64,000 nucleotides of DNA from Ectocarpus siliculosus (taxonomy: Eukaryota; Sar; Phaeophyceae; Ectocarpales; Ectocarpaceae). The notes below the pieces were generated by a model. The model did not search any database, was not told the DNA's origin, and saw only the letters and a list, made by a program, of their open reading frames with translations. The position numbers were made by a program, and so were the translations under genes. Of this stretch, positions 34,068-44,569 are shown piece after piece. Every line of letters begins with the position of its first letter. The stretch's first letter is position 1. The DNA lies in NCBI GenBank assembly GCA_000310025.1, contig FN648481.1, positions 1 through 64,000 on the forward strand, written 5' to 3'.

Positions 34068-35138
34068 CGTGCGTTGTTACACGCCTGCTGTCCTTTGTTG
34101 CTTAGGACGCGTGGGAGTTTATCGTTCCTTTGGACCTAAGCGTGTCGCCTTCGCGTAATCGGCACCATGAACGAAGTGCATGTGCCTGCGTGCTACCGTA
34201 GGTACACGCCTGCTGTGTGAATGACCTTTGTTGCGTCGGACGCGTGGGAGTTCGTCCCTTCCTTAGTCGTACGCGTATCATTGGGTGCGGTCGTTGTCAC
34301 TTATTGGTGGTCGAGACTATAGGCTGCGTGTCGCCATATAGGACTGTCCTGGGTGTAGGTGTGTCGATTGCCTTTTGCGGGGCGAGTTTGTCTGCGTGCC
34401 AGAGTGTCGTCTGCGTGTCGCAATTTAGGATTAGCGTGTGTCTGCGCGTGGCCATTGGATTCTGCAACAATACACTTGCACTTCACCCCTATGTTTACAT
34501 GCCATCGTCTACATGTTATCACGCCATAGACATGCGCACCATCCGGGCATCTACGACACATAACGTCGAGTTAACCTTCCACGATCCACACACGACCGCC
34601 CCTATGTACCGTGGGACTCGCTCCATTGGGCGTGGCGGCGTAAGCCGCCAAAATACTTGTAGCTCTTGTGCGTGTACATTTATTTTTCCATAATCCTGGA
34701 ACCACACCATTTCGCACACGCCGTTCTGCTTCTTGTTGTGGCAATCACAGCAGCTGTGCGTTCCTCAGCCGGCTAAGTACACGTCTCGGTACTTATCAGG
34801 AAACGTTCGTCCTGTCGAGATACTAGTGTCGGTGAGGAAGAGACCAATGAACACCCGAACAATGAAAAACGGCTTCGCGACGCGGGAGAACACCTCAGCT
34901 TCTACAATGCCAGAGGCTGCATCATCATCAGCAGCAGCAGCAATGCCGGAGCTGACTTGGACCGTTCTACCCTCCAATGGGCAGGTATTGTATTTTAACA
35001 GCCTTTTTTTATGCCCGCGCCTTGAGTGCGAGGGACCGAGACGTACTTGTTTATGATCGTGGTCTCATTTGAAGAGCATCAAACTGCTGGCTGCTTGTTG
35101 CATGCCGTCCTGGGGATTAGAGTAGAAAGGGGTAAGCT
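34068..35138. other. Helitron flank without recognised genes
   Basis: A segment of about 45 bp (ACACGCCTGCTGT ... GACGCGTGGGAGTT) occurs twice, near 34077 and 34203. An ORF at 34733-35056 with a Ser/Ala run has no recognised domain. The Helitron 3' terminus (hairpin plus CTRR) should lie here, but I could not fix it. Confidence 0.3.
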
Positions 35139-35213
35139 GGTCGCCCAGGTGGTCTAGTAGTACCCTCGTAACCCGCTGGTCGCAGAGGTCGTGAGGTCGA
35201 ATCCCCACGGGGT
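35139..35213 (+). other. tRNA-derived SINE-like sequence
   Basis: TGGTCTAGTAGT (35150-35161) fits a pol III A box with one mismatch and GGTCGAATCCC (35195-35205) fits a B box, about 45 bp apart. It shares GGTCGCCC-GGTGGTCTAGT with 44174-44245, so both are one family. Stems do not close into a clean cloverleaf. Confidence 0.55.
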
Positions 35214-35305
35214 GAAAACTTCACAAATTTGCGGGTGAAAGCGAAATATAGCTGAAAAGCTCTCGTGAGTACGAAACTTCAACGTTATATATAGGTAGGT
35301 ACAGA

Positions 35306-35563
35306 TGTTGGGAAGGTGCAGCAGAAGGTGTTGGGTACTGTTGGGTAGTCGGGCGTTTCGTGTGTGGCACCATGTTAGTCATAGGGCATGCAATATCTCT
35401 AAGTTTTCAAACTTTTTTCAGTGTGGTACGCATATATATGTACGGAGTATGCATATGTGCGGACACATTTCGGAGTATGTCGTTGTTGTTGTTGTTGTCT
35501 TCACATTATACCGTTCCGATCTCTCTCTACCCAGTACCTTCGTATGTCCGTACTGATCCAACA
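35306..35563. repeat. Solo-LTR-like sequence
   Basis: It begins TGTTGGGAAGGTGC and ends TGATCCAACA, the short inverted TGTTGG...CCAACA ends typical of copia LTRs. Its interior (GTTGGGTAGTC-GGCGTTT, GTGTGGCACC, TTTTCAGTGT) is shared with 42573-42687, and the first 25 bp with about 41737. No target duplication is seen. Confidence 0.5.
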
Positions 35564-35732
35564 CTCGACGCGGTCGATTCTCGTGGTCACAGGTTAACTT
35601 ACCCTAAAAAGGTACACTCAAATAAACTGGCCCCGAGGGGTCCGCAAGTCAATAGAAATCAACGACAGATATTCTGGAGTCCTGCCGCTGCACCTTTTAT
35701 TTTTTCTAACATGGTGCCCCCGCCCCCCCCCC

Positions 35733-36131
35733 ATGCTTTCCTCATCGCATGAACGTGCTGCTACGGCTGATGCCTTGCTTCGTCTTGAAAACGCAGAGCG
35801 CCGTAACCGCCACCTCTACGACATACTTCGCCGTGCTGCGATGGTGGCCACGACTCCTACCGTTACGCCCGAGACGACGTCTTCTGCTGGGCTGTCGACT
35901 CGAGAGCTTCGGGCTTCAACCACCGGTGGCGGAGCGGGGTCCGCAGTCACCGGCGGGCCGGCCGAGCCTGTCCCGATGGTTCTACCCCCCGTGGCGTCTG
36001 CGACTTCGGCCACCACCGCTGCTTCGGCGGCACCCTCGGCTTCGGCCACCACCACTGCTTCGGCGGCGCCCTCTGTTCGTGATAGTTGCTGCTGTGTGTG
36101 TCGACAGAGTAACGTAGCACAATTTGATTGA
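35733..36131 (+). CDS. ORF with charged helix and Ala/Ser/Thr repeats, unknown
   Basis: 132 codons. The N-terminal part (ADALLRLENAERRNRHLYDIL) could be a coiled coil. The rest is a Thr/Ala/Ser-rich repeat (SATTAASAAPSASATTT) ending in a CCCVCRQ cluster. A similar Ala/Ser repeat is encoded at 38215-38325, beyond the next TIR element. It may be a fragment of an element protein. No family recognised. Confidence 0.3.
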   Translation: MLSSSHERAATADALLRLENAERRNRHLYDILRRAAMVATTPTVTPETTSSAGLSTRELRASTTGGGAGSAVTGGPAEPVPMVLPPVASATSATTAASAAPSASATTTASAAPSVRDSCCCVCRQSNVAQFD

Positions 36132-36279
36132 GCAGTTTGAATCTCGGGACTGTCAAGCTGCAGCGTCGCTGTGTAGCCACATATTATGAGAATATTGTGG
36201 AATGTTCTTGGTCCTTTTTCTCCTTGGCTGTAGGAATGTTCTTCGTGGATAGTACATTAGCCCGAGGATTTGTGATACG

Positions 36280-38006
36280 TAGGTGGCCCGATATACTGTA
36301 GTGGCATATGGGGGCAAGAAGACCAAATGATGCCACTATTCGGGGCAGTGCCACTATTCGATATAGTGGCACTATTGCCACAATGTCAACAGTGGCAATA
36401 GTGCCACTATAGGGTATCCACTATGGATTGACGCGGAATTTTGACCTTTGAGGATTGACGCCAACATAAAGTGACGGTTGAGGGTTTTGACGGGAAAAAT
36501 TCGCACCGCGTGTGCCCGTTGACACGTGAGAGGTGAAAAAAAAAAAAATGGTGGAGGTAGAGTTCAAGGTTGGTTCGGGCTGCCACCCAGGGTCGACATT
36601 CCGAAGCGAAGACTCACACCCCCAGGCTCCCAGGAGACTAGGTGTACCCCTTCGCCTCATCCCGCCGACCTTCCCTCCTTTGCCGCGGCGACTTTTCCCA
36701 GGCGTCAAACTGCGACTTCCCAGGCGTCAAACTGCCGTTCGTTGCTGATGAGTAAGGCAGCTGCTCGCTGCACTGCTGTGTATATACCGATGTCACTGCG
36801 GCAGCAGAGCACCGAACCCCGTGAGGGGGCGGGCGAAATGCACCTACTGACTGGCAAAGTCCGTGTACCCTCCCTTACTCCTCTCCATGTGCTCCCTTCG
36901 AGGGCGAGACTCCCCCAATCACTCCCCTGCCTATGCCCCTTTTTGCTGCTGAAAGCCCGTGCGCAATCGCGACGGCGCATCTACCGAACGCGCGCGCCGA
37001 ACACGCGCGTCTGGCCACTTGGCCGCCGTGAGAACTGCCGAGACGCGTGGGTGCAGGACCGCTAGGAGCAATCAGTATAGGCATGGTCAATGTGTTCGCT
37101 GCTGACCGCGCACAGCAGACCGCAGCAGAGCAAGCGTGTGTGAGCCACAGTCTGGCGATGTTTGAAGCGTCAATCTTTTCGCGTCGGTTTAATGGGTGAA
37201 ATTTAATTTTGACGCTTCCTCACAAAAATTTCGCCGTCAGAGTTTGCCCCCAAAAAAGCGGCGCAACCTCTTCACGTCAAAACTTCCTGAAATGTCAATC
37301 TTTCACGTCATTTCAACAACACGTGGATTCCCTCATCACAGCCTCTCATTCTATTTTTCATTTTTCAGTGCAGGCAGACCACCGAAACCACGCCCAAACG
37401 TACTACTGTAGGAGGCACATCATATATGTTTTGTCCGGCGGGCTATGTAACATGGGGTTCAACACACTTAAAAGAAATGACAACTGAAGCAACAAAGCTT
37501 CTTCTTTTTCGCGGCGGCGCCATCTCCGACAAGTCCCGAGTTGGGGGAGGCACGCTTAGGCTGATTCGAGGAGTCGGGTGTCTTTTGCTTCTTGGCGATG
37601 CACGGGTTGCAGACGCGGTGTATTTCTCTGCCGCCCTCCTCCTCTGGTTCACCACATATACCATGAAGCCGGCCACCGCAGCCGAGGCGACATGTGTTCC
37701 CGTCTTCTCTCCCAGTGGTCGGTGCGGGAGTTTACACAGTTCTAGGTCCTCCGCGCAGGCTGGCATGATACGTGTGGCGCCCAATGCTGAGGGTGGTGTG
37801 GGCAGGCGTGGTCCAGCAGTAGTGGGGGGCCGCTGTTTGGAATTGCCACTATTGGGTGTGTGAGATGGCCAATATGCCACTATTGAGGGCCCCGTCCTCA
37901 ATAGTGGGAAAGTGCCACTATATCGGGTTGAGATTTTGCCAGGAGATTTTCATGCCACTATATCGGGCATTTCACTATTCAGGTTGCCACTATATCGGGC
38001 CACCTA
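36280..38006. mobile_element. Non-autonomous TIR element rich in TAGTGGCA palindromes
   Basis: TAGGTGGCCCGATATACTG-TAGTGGCA at the left end (36280-36306) is mirrored by TGCCACTATATCGGGCCACCTA at the right end (37985-38006). The same boxes recur internally as hairpins (36362-36411 and about 37880-37920) and as TTGACGC/GCGTCAA motifs near 36430-36530 and 37170-37310, suggesting a second element nested inside. No transposase is seen; ORFs inside are not domain-like. Confidence 0.6.
36362..36411. repeat. Perfect 20 bp hairpin
   Basis: TATAGTGGCACTATTGCCAC, a 10 nt loop, then the exact inverse. It may be the collapsed termini of a smaller MITE nested in the surrounding element. Confidence 0.9.
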
Positions 38007-39690
38007 CTGTAGTACGTAGGAAAGTGCATTGGTCCGTTCCATGTATGTATTGGTCCGCGTTCGGTGTATATATATGCGTGATCGGACAGATGCCCAAGCG
38101 TGATGCTGCTGGGTTGCTGTGCACCCACCACCCAGCCCACTCCACCTTTTGACCTGTTCTCCTGGTCCAAGGTCTCATCAATACAACATATTTTCCCCAG
38201 AAGCCACGAGTTTACCAACACCCTCGGCTTCGGCCGCCACCCCTTCTTCGGCAGTACCCCCGGCTTCGGCCACGGCTTCGGCCACGGCTTCGGCCACGGC
38301 TGCACCTCTCTCCTGCCCGCTGTGGCTCTTCCAGGCTCTGTGGAACGTCATGTCCGCGGCGGCGCGTTCGACCGCATGCACGGACGCCGTTCGCATGAAG
38401 CGTCACTCACACTGTACTTTAGGTTCGTTCGTGGTTGTTTATTGGGGCCAAAAAACTCAACCAAACCACCAACGCTTGAAAATCAAAACGTGTACGCTAT
38501 TATAGTACTGGCCATATTTTTGTTGAAGAGTCTCGCGACAACAATTGTATGTGTGTGTTGTTGGTCTGTACACACATTGATTGGTATCATCGTGAATTAA
38601 TGGATGAACAGCAGTTGTTTCCCATCCAGGTGGGCCAGAATGCCAGAATATTACCGTAGATGGGACGAAGAACAAGCAAGCATCATCGGGTTGGTCGATG
38701 CGTCAAGTCGAGTGTACACACTTCAACTTTGTTGTGTTGTTTCCAAACAAACGTGAATTGCGATGGATTCATGGGCACAAAAAAACGACTTGACGGTCGA
38801 CAAGGGAAGGGAAAGGCTGAATCTTTCTCGTGAAAAGAAGGAAGACGAAGAAAGAAAGAAAAAACTCCTGTTTGTGTGGCCTTCTCGTCTATGACGCTGG
38901 CTAGTGCACCGAAAAATAGGTGCAACAAAACATGACGTCCGGTCAAGTACAGTACGTCCATAGTAAATTGGGTGATAACAGCAGTACGCCTTCAACTGCA
39001 TCAGTACAACGATTAGTAGAGTAAACCCGTACCCAGAGTATACCCGTACCCTCAGCTATAAATGTTACCCAGTTGATGGGTAGGGTATGCGGTGTACACA
39101 AGTTACCAAACCCTCGGGTAGGGTATGGGATAATGTACAAAAGATTCCGAAACCTGAATGTCCTCAGGGTTTGGTGTGTTTTCATACCGCCCTCGCTCCC
39201 ACAGCCGGTACTCGTCATGCTGATCCTCGTCTAGTGTAACGTGGAGAGTAGAGGGGTCGAACTGAGATAAATGTTTGTTTACCCCAATTTCGGCCATTGC
39301 TCCGGCCGAATGCAGATTGGCTCCTATGTTGGCCACCATCATGAGTAGTACCTCACATGCGGTGGGACTATCACCACCGATATCTCGTCATCTGTGGCGA
39401 TCTCAAGCTCTGCTTCTTCAGGCATTTCATGCCCCCGCACACACGGGACAACGAGCTCACATACGTTGGTTCAGGTGTATCGTGCACCGGTAGTACGTGG
39501 TCGGCATCAAGCTTGTCTATCATCACTGCTGCTGCAGGCACAATCGGCACCTGCTACTGCTTGTAGACGTCAACAACATCACCTGGCAGGGTTGGTGCAG
39601 GCGCAATTGGCACCTGCTCGCCGTCGTTCACATGCTCATCTGGTAAGTGATGGCATATTGATCATTATGAATCCCAAACTCGAGAGGGTA
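38007..39690. other. No gene recognised
   Basis: Contains an Ala/Ser-coding repeat (38215-38325) with GGCTTCGGCCAC repeated several times in tandem, A-rich DNA at 38790-38870, and a direct repeat of about 40 bp around GGCACCTGCT (39548 and 39608). Nothing domain-like is seen. Confidence 0.3.
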
Positions 39691-39696
39691 CGTTTC

Positions 39697-41112
39697 TTAT
39701 TTGCTCTCATCGTGCCGCACGTCTTTCCTATCGACAACATCTTCTTTGGAAACAAAAGATTCAGCGCTCAGTATTTGGCTCAATGCTGCAGAATCAGTGC
39801 ACACGGTCGTGTTCCAAACAGATCGTGAGTTCACCTCTTCTTCCTTGACTGGAAAAGCGTTGTTGAATGCAACATGTATGTTGCAGCACCGAGTGCATCT
39901 CCACCTGAATGTCAGTGGAGGCGAGTTCATCTTCCATAGCTACCCCAGGCGCATTGCACCTGCACGTCACCAGCAGCGCGCTCCTTCCTCCGGCTACGTT
40001 GCAGGAGGTATCTTCACTACTTTAACGTCACAAGCAGCAGCGCGCTCCTCAGGTTCCGCTGCAGCAGGCATCTTCGGCTCTGCGCGTTGTCTCCGACAAC
40101 GACGTTGAAGTCTTCCAACTCGCTGCTGTCTTCCTAGACTCAATCCAGTAAACCACGCCTCAGACGTAGTTGTTAGTTGCTTGCCCGGTGTGTGCCTCAT
40201 CTTCTCGGGCATCTTCAGCTTCATGCGACAGACGAAGCGGGCAGTTGGGCCAACCGTGCTCTGTGGAATTATGGCAGTAACGACACCTATACCCTGGTGG
40301 CTTCGGCCATTGTCCTGGCCGCTTCCTCGACCTCGACGTGTGGATGATTGATTGGCTGCCGCGACCTCTCCCGCGTGTGCGCCTTGGCCATCGCTGTTCG
40401 ACGATAAATTGCTACGGTTCGAGTTCCCGACGCTATTCCCGCGTCGATCTCCTTGTCCACGTTCACCTTGCCGGCGGAATCCACGTCTCCCACCATGCAC
40501 GCTCGTGCTGAGCGCACGGCCGTGGCTGCCTGAACCATCATCGTTGTTCGAAGAAATCTTTCCGCGGAGTTGCGAAGCATGAAATAAAGTTGCGCGACTG
40601 GCCACATCATCAAAGTCCAAGGCGACACGACCACCACTCGGCCTCTCGCACAGCAGCACGGTCTTGAATAAACCGTAGTGTGTATCGGGGAGCGATTTTA
40701 GAAAGGCGTGTGTCTTCCTAGCCGGAACTACGTTGTCGCCAAGAGCGTCCAGCTCGATGCAGATGCGGCGTAACTCGTGAATCACGCGTGCGGGATCAAA
40801 GTTGTCGGCAGCGGACACCTCGAGAGACCCGAACTTGTCGTACAACTCATTCTTCTTGCATGCGTGCGGTAGACATCATCGACACGGAGCTCCGCTTCCA
40901 GTGCAACGATAGCGCTGCGCCCGTCGCCGAATTCCTTGATCCCGATCGGGGCATACGTTTGCACTACTACTGCTGTACACCTGGGATTCCACGCTGGCGT
41001 AGCTGTCGGCACAATGATCGGACGTCGCCAATGTCGATTTCCTCGACCAGACTCTGGTGTGCGGCGAATTCGTGCGCGCAAGCAGTGATGGTGTCAAGAG
41101 CAGCTGCTGCAT
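39697..41112 (-). pseudogene. Ty1/copia gag (and possible protease) remnant
   Basis: On the minus strand, frames encode in order ALEAELRVDDVYRTHAR, YDKFGSLEVSAADNFDPARV, HELRRICIELDALGDNV, FLKSLPDTHYGLFKTVLL, DFDDVASRATLF, then a Gly/Asn/Arg/Ser-rich linker and a zinc-knuckle-like CRYCHNSTEHGWPNC. This is the layout of copia Gag (UBN2-type), where SLP-x-Y is characteristic. Frame changes near 40860 and near 40300 break it. Further down, VWNTTVCTDSAALSQI (about 39800) may be a degenerate protease site, DSGA having become DSAA. No integrase or RT is found. Confidence 0.65.
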
Positions 41113-43907
41113 CAGTCTCCGCTCCAGACACGACGACCTTTCCCAAGCCAGCTTCGTGCATCAGGGAGAGGAAGAGAGACTTCCAACCATGGAAATGCGC
41201 CGGATCTCCGTCAAACGGCGCATACTCTCACCTCACCGTTGCACCCTTGCCGTTACACAATTGTCTGTACTACTACTGTAACCCATGCAGCAAATCTAGA
41301 GTCGTTCTTTTTTTTTCTTCTTAAAAATGCACAACGAATCCTATCATACATACAAAAAAAAAAAGTCTGTGTGGAGGTCAGGATATGGAGATTCAGGGAG
41401 CACAGATACACGTACATCAAGAGTAGGATCTGAGAGGATATGTGATAATAGATTACCATTCTTCGAGGGTCTATGACTCTTACGATTCCCAACGGCTGCG
41501 AAGAGTTGATGAATCTTTAGGAGAATGGGAAAAGGGTCCACGAAGGCTCGCCCACTCTCCTCGCCACCCTAGCTTGACTGAGTTATCTGAGACAGATTAT
41601 TAGCAATGAGAATTCATAGCGTCAGAAAGTATACCTGTATGTCTACGATTTCCCAGACATATAGGGACATCTCATCCCCTGTGGGTAACAGGCTCAACAA
41701 GACAGTTTGGTAGCTGTCTTGTGTGTCTCGTATATGTTATGTTGGGAAGGTGCAGAAGAAATGTGTTAGGTATACTGACGTGTTTGCGCATACAGCGCAA
41801 TTTGCCATACTGATGCCATGTAATTTCTGTTAAAAATAAAGTCTTTCCACCGTGCGCAAAAAAAAAACCCGGAAGACGAAGACAGATGATCCGCATTTGG
41901 CCGTGTAATCTCGCCGCGCACATACATACATACATGCAGCCGTGGAGTTCGAAGGGGCCAGGAAAGATGTGCACATACATGTGCACCTACATTTGAAAAT
42001 GAAGCGATAGTCACACCACGCCCAGTCCTCCGAGATGTCGGCGATGCACAAATCCCTCCCCCTCACTGTCCTGATGACCGTGCGATCTACCCGTACTGTC
42101 TCCACCTGCAGCGCTATGAGCGCAGCGCACAACTCGAGCTCTTCCGTTTCGTGCTCATCTTCTTCCTCGCTGTGCCAACCAACAGCAGGACAGCTGCGCA
42201 CAAGAGGCAAAGCTGCTCATGCATCAGTTCTCCGGGGCTCATGGCGCCGTAGCGGCGCTTAAGGTTGACATCCCGGATCGGCCTCCTGGTTCTATCCATG
42301 ACTTGTGTATAGGGGCATGGGGCGGGCACTGGCTGCGCGTCTCGTAGCCCGCTGCCGTCTCGTGCCGTCTCGTGCCACAACGGCGCAGCAAGCGGCCCAA
42401 ACTGACGTGGACCAACCAGCGCGCGTGGTCGTTCGGGCGGCAAATTTGGCTTGCAAATTTCTCTAAATAGCGAAATCTCAAGACATATTTAGGCAGAAGT
42501 CGCGTCGGAGGAACTTTAGATACCCCGAACTGGTCGTTACGGGCCAAATTTTGTTCTGCGCAAATACGTCACTGTTGGGTAGTCTGGCGTTTTGTGTGTG
42601 GCACCCTTTTAGTCGCAGAGCATGCAAACTCCCTCAATTTTCAAACAAACGTGTTTTCAGTGTTGTACTGCTAAAGCAGATCCAACACTTAACACACACC
42701 AGACTGACATCCTTTCACCGCCCATCCGGGTAGCACGGTCGATGCTACCTACTACATAGAGATAGCGTGTTCGCGTTGATGTCTTATTATATTACGGTTT
42801 ATATGCGCACGACAAAAGCAGTAGTAGCGTGTTTTCGTCTTTTGTCAGCGAGCGTTTCCGGCGATGTGTGGTGTTTTTCCGTCGGTAGCACGGGACTGTC
42901 ACGATTACCATTGGTTTGGGGAGGGCCCTTTACTACCCAACAGACTGCTGGGTTTGGGCGCTCTCTCTCCCTCTCACGACTCCCGGCCCACCGACAGCCT
43001 GAAACGACGAGGAGGGTAGCAGCCGGGTTGGTATGGACAGCAGTCGAAAGGTTCACGACGATGGTGTGCACGAGATCTTCGTTCCCGGCCGGGTGGGTGC
43101 TATATGCTTGTTGTCTACGGTGTAGTGCGTATGTACGTGAGCACGTGAGCACACCTGCTGAAGGCTCGATTGCCTGCTGCCGTAGGTGACGTAAGATACC
43201 ACCTCCTGGCACGATTTTCCAAAGGTCACTTGCTCCACGATGAAGAGGTTGTACGCATACAAATCAAACAATCTACGAATCAAACGACACGGTAACGGAA
43301 AGCTCTCGACGAGACGATTCCAACGCCGGCATTGTGGGCACCGCCACTCTCTGTGCTGCGGAGTAATTGAGCTTCGAACATGGGGTATGATAAATATTAC
43401 GTCACCAACGGTTGCCCAGAGAGACACACTGCTGTAGGTAATGTACGCCTCGCGGTTTGTTCGTTTTTGAAGCTCGACATCTCGACAACATGAGAGGTTC
43501 GCCAGCACACACCATCCCGGCACCATAGTGTCGTCATGCCGATCCGTGACACCTACCCTACGTATTTTAGGAGGTGAAGTAAAGAGTCTGCAGCCCGGCG
43601 AATGCCGCTCGTGTACACTGAAGTATGTAGCAGCACATCATTTTGTCTTACGTACGCCTCGCGACCCTCCTCTGGAGGTCTGCTTCTTCGGCCACCTGGC
43701 AATACGCATCATGGCTAGCCTCTCCTAGCACGAATGCACATGCTCTGACAGGCACGTGCGGCCGTCACAGTAGTAGTCTTCACACGCCCTTTTGGCAACC
43801 CAAATATACCAGGTAAAGACCGAAAACTACTACTGGTAGCCTTTTTCTTTTATTGCAGCCTATTGTTCTCTTTCCCACGTTGTTCAGGGTGTGGGTTGGG
43901 GTTGTTA
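41113..43907. other. Transposon debris and unassigned DNA
   Basis: Holds an LTR-start fragment near 41737 and a shorter solo-LTR-like piece at 42573-42687. A minus-strand stretch at 42260-41990 has ordinary composition (ELCAALIALQVETVRVDRTV) but is broken by frameshifts and unassignable. Nothing convincing is seen from 42690 to 43900. Confidence 0.3.
42573..42687. repeat. Shorter solo-LTR-like fragment
   Basis: TGTTGGGTAGTC at the start and GATCCAACA at the end; clearly related to 35306-35563 but internally shortened. Confidence 0.5.
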
Positions 43908-43930
43908 AGGTTAGGGTTAGGGTTAGGGTC
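43908..43930 (+). repeat. Short interstitial TTAGGG repeat
   Basis: Three tandem TTAGGG units with flanking degenerate GGGTTGGGG/GTCGGGTTTGG. Confidence 0.85.
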
Positions 43931-44173
43931 GGGTTTGGTTGGGTCAACACCTACCCAACCTTTTTCTGCAGCATATCTCGCCCATCACCGTAGCGTTGTA
44001 GAGCCTCGAGGCCGAACAGAGCAGTTTCTCCGGTCGTCCTGCCCGCAAGTGGAGAACCTGCTCTGCCTGACAGCTTTCTGAGGCGCGCGTTGTCGTTGCT
44101 GATGTTTACTGTCTTCACGTCTAACAACCGTTCCGATCTCTGATAAGAAGATTTCTAATACCATCCATAGGCC

Positions 44174-44245
44174 GGTCGCCCCGGTGGTCTAGTTGGCATC
44201 CTCCAAACCTTCTAGAGGTCAGGTCAGGGGCTCGAATCCCGGCGT
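44174..44245 (+). other. tRNA-derived SINE-like sequence
   Basis: TGGTCTAGTTGG (44185-44196) is a perfect pol III A box and GGCTCGAATCC (44229-44239) is a near-consensus B box. The head GGTCGCCCCGGTGGTC matches the copy at 35139. The acceptor stem does not pair, so it is not a normal tRNA. A second A-box-like motif (TGGCCTAGTGGATAG) follows at about 44293. Confidence 0.6.
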
Positions 44246-44569
44246 AAGCGAGCTTTTCTTGCAAAGTGAGTTTTTCTCTCGCTTCCGCTCCTGGCCTAGT
44301 GGATAGCGCTAGTTGGTGTGTACACAGAGGGAAGAGAGTGCTGAACTCTTCTCGCATTAAAAATCGAAGGCAAAGTACCGCAGGAGGGGAGGGGGTCGAG
44401 GGGTTCTTCTGTGTGACCACGGGTTGGAATAAAATTGCACTAATAGTGCTGTGAGCGCTGATTTGAAGTGAAGACAAGAAAAATACAAAATAAAAATATT
44501 ACTGGTCCAACTGACGCTGTACGAACGAAATTCGTCGAACCCCCCCCCCCCCCGAACAAACGAACAAAG

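Noticed and set aside
35139-35213. Functional tRNA gene (also considered at 44174 and 19321)
   Set aside because: A and B boxes fit, but acceptor stems do not pair and the anticodon arm is irregular, so a SINE-like relic is more likely.
36526-37065. Protein-coding gene inside the palindrome-rich TIR element
   Set aside because: Basic, proline-rich frame with no domain, overlapped by other frames of equal length on both strands.
41830-42443. Harbinger-type transposase N-terminus on the minus strand
   Set aside because: Leucine-rich and basic segments are suggestive, but no DDE motif or helix-turn-helix can be read and the frame breaks.
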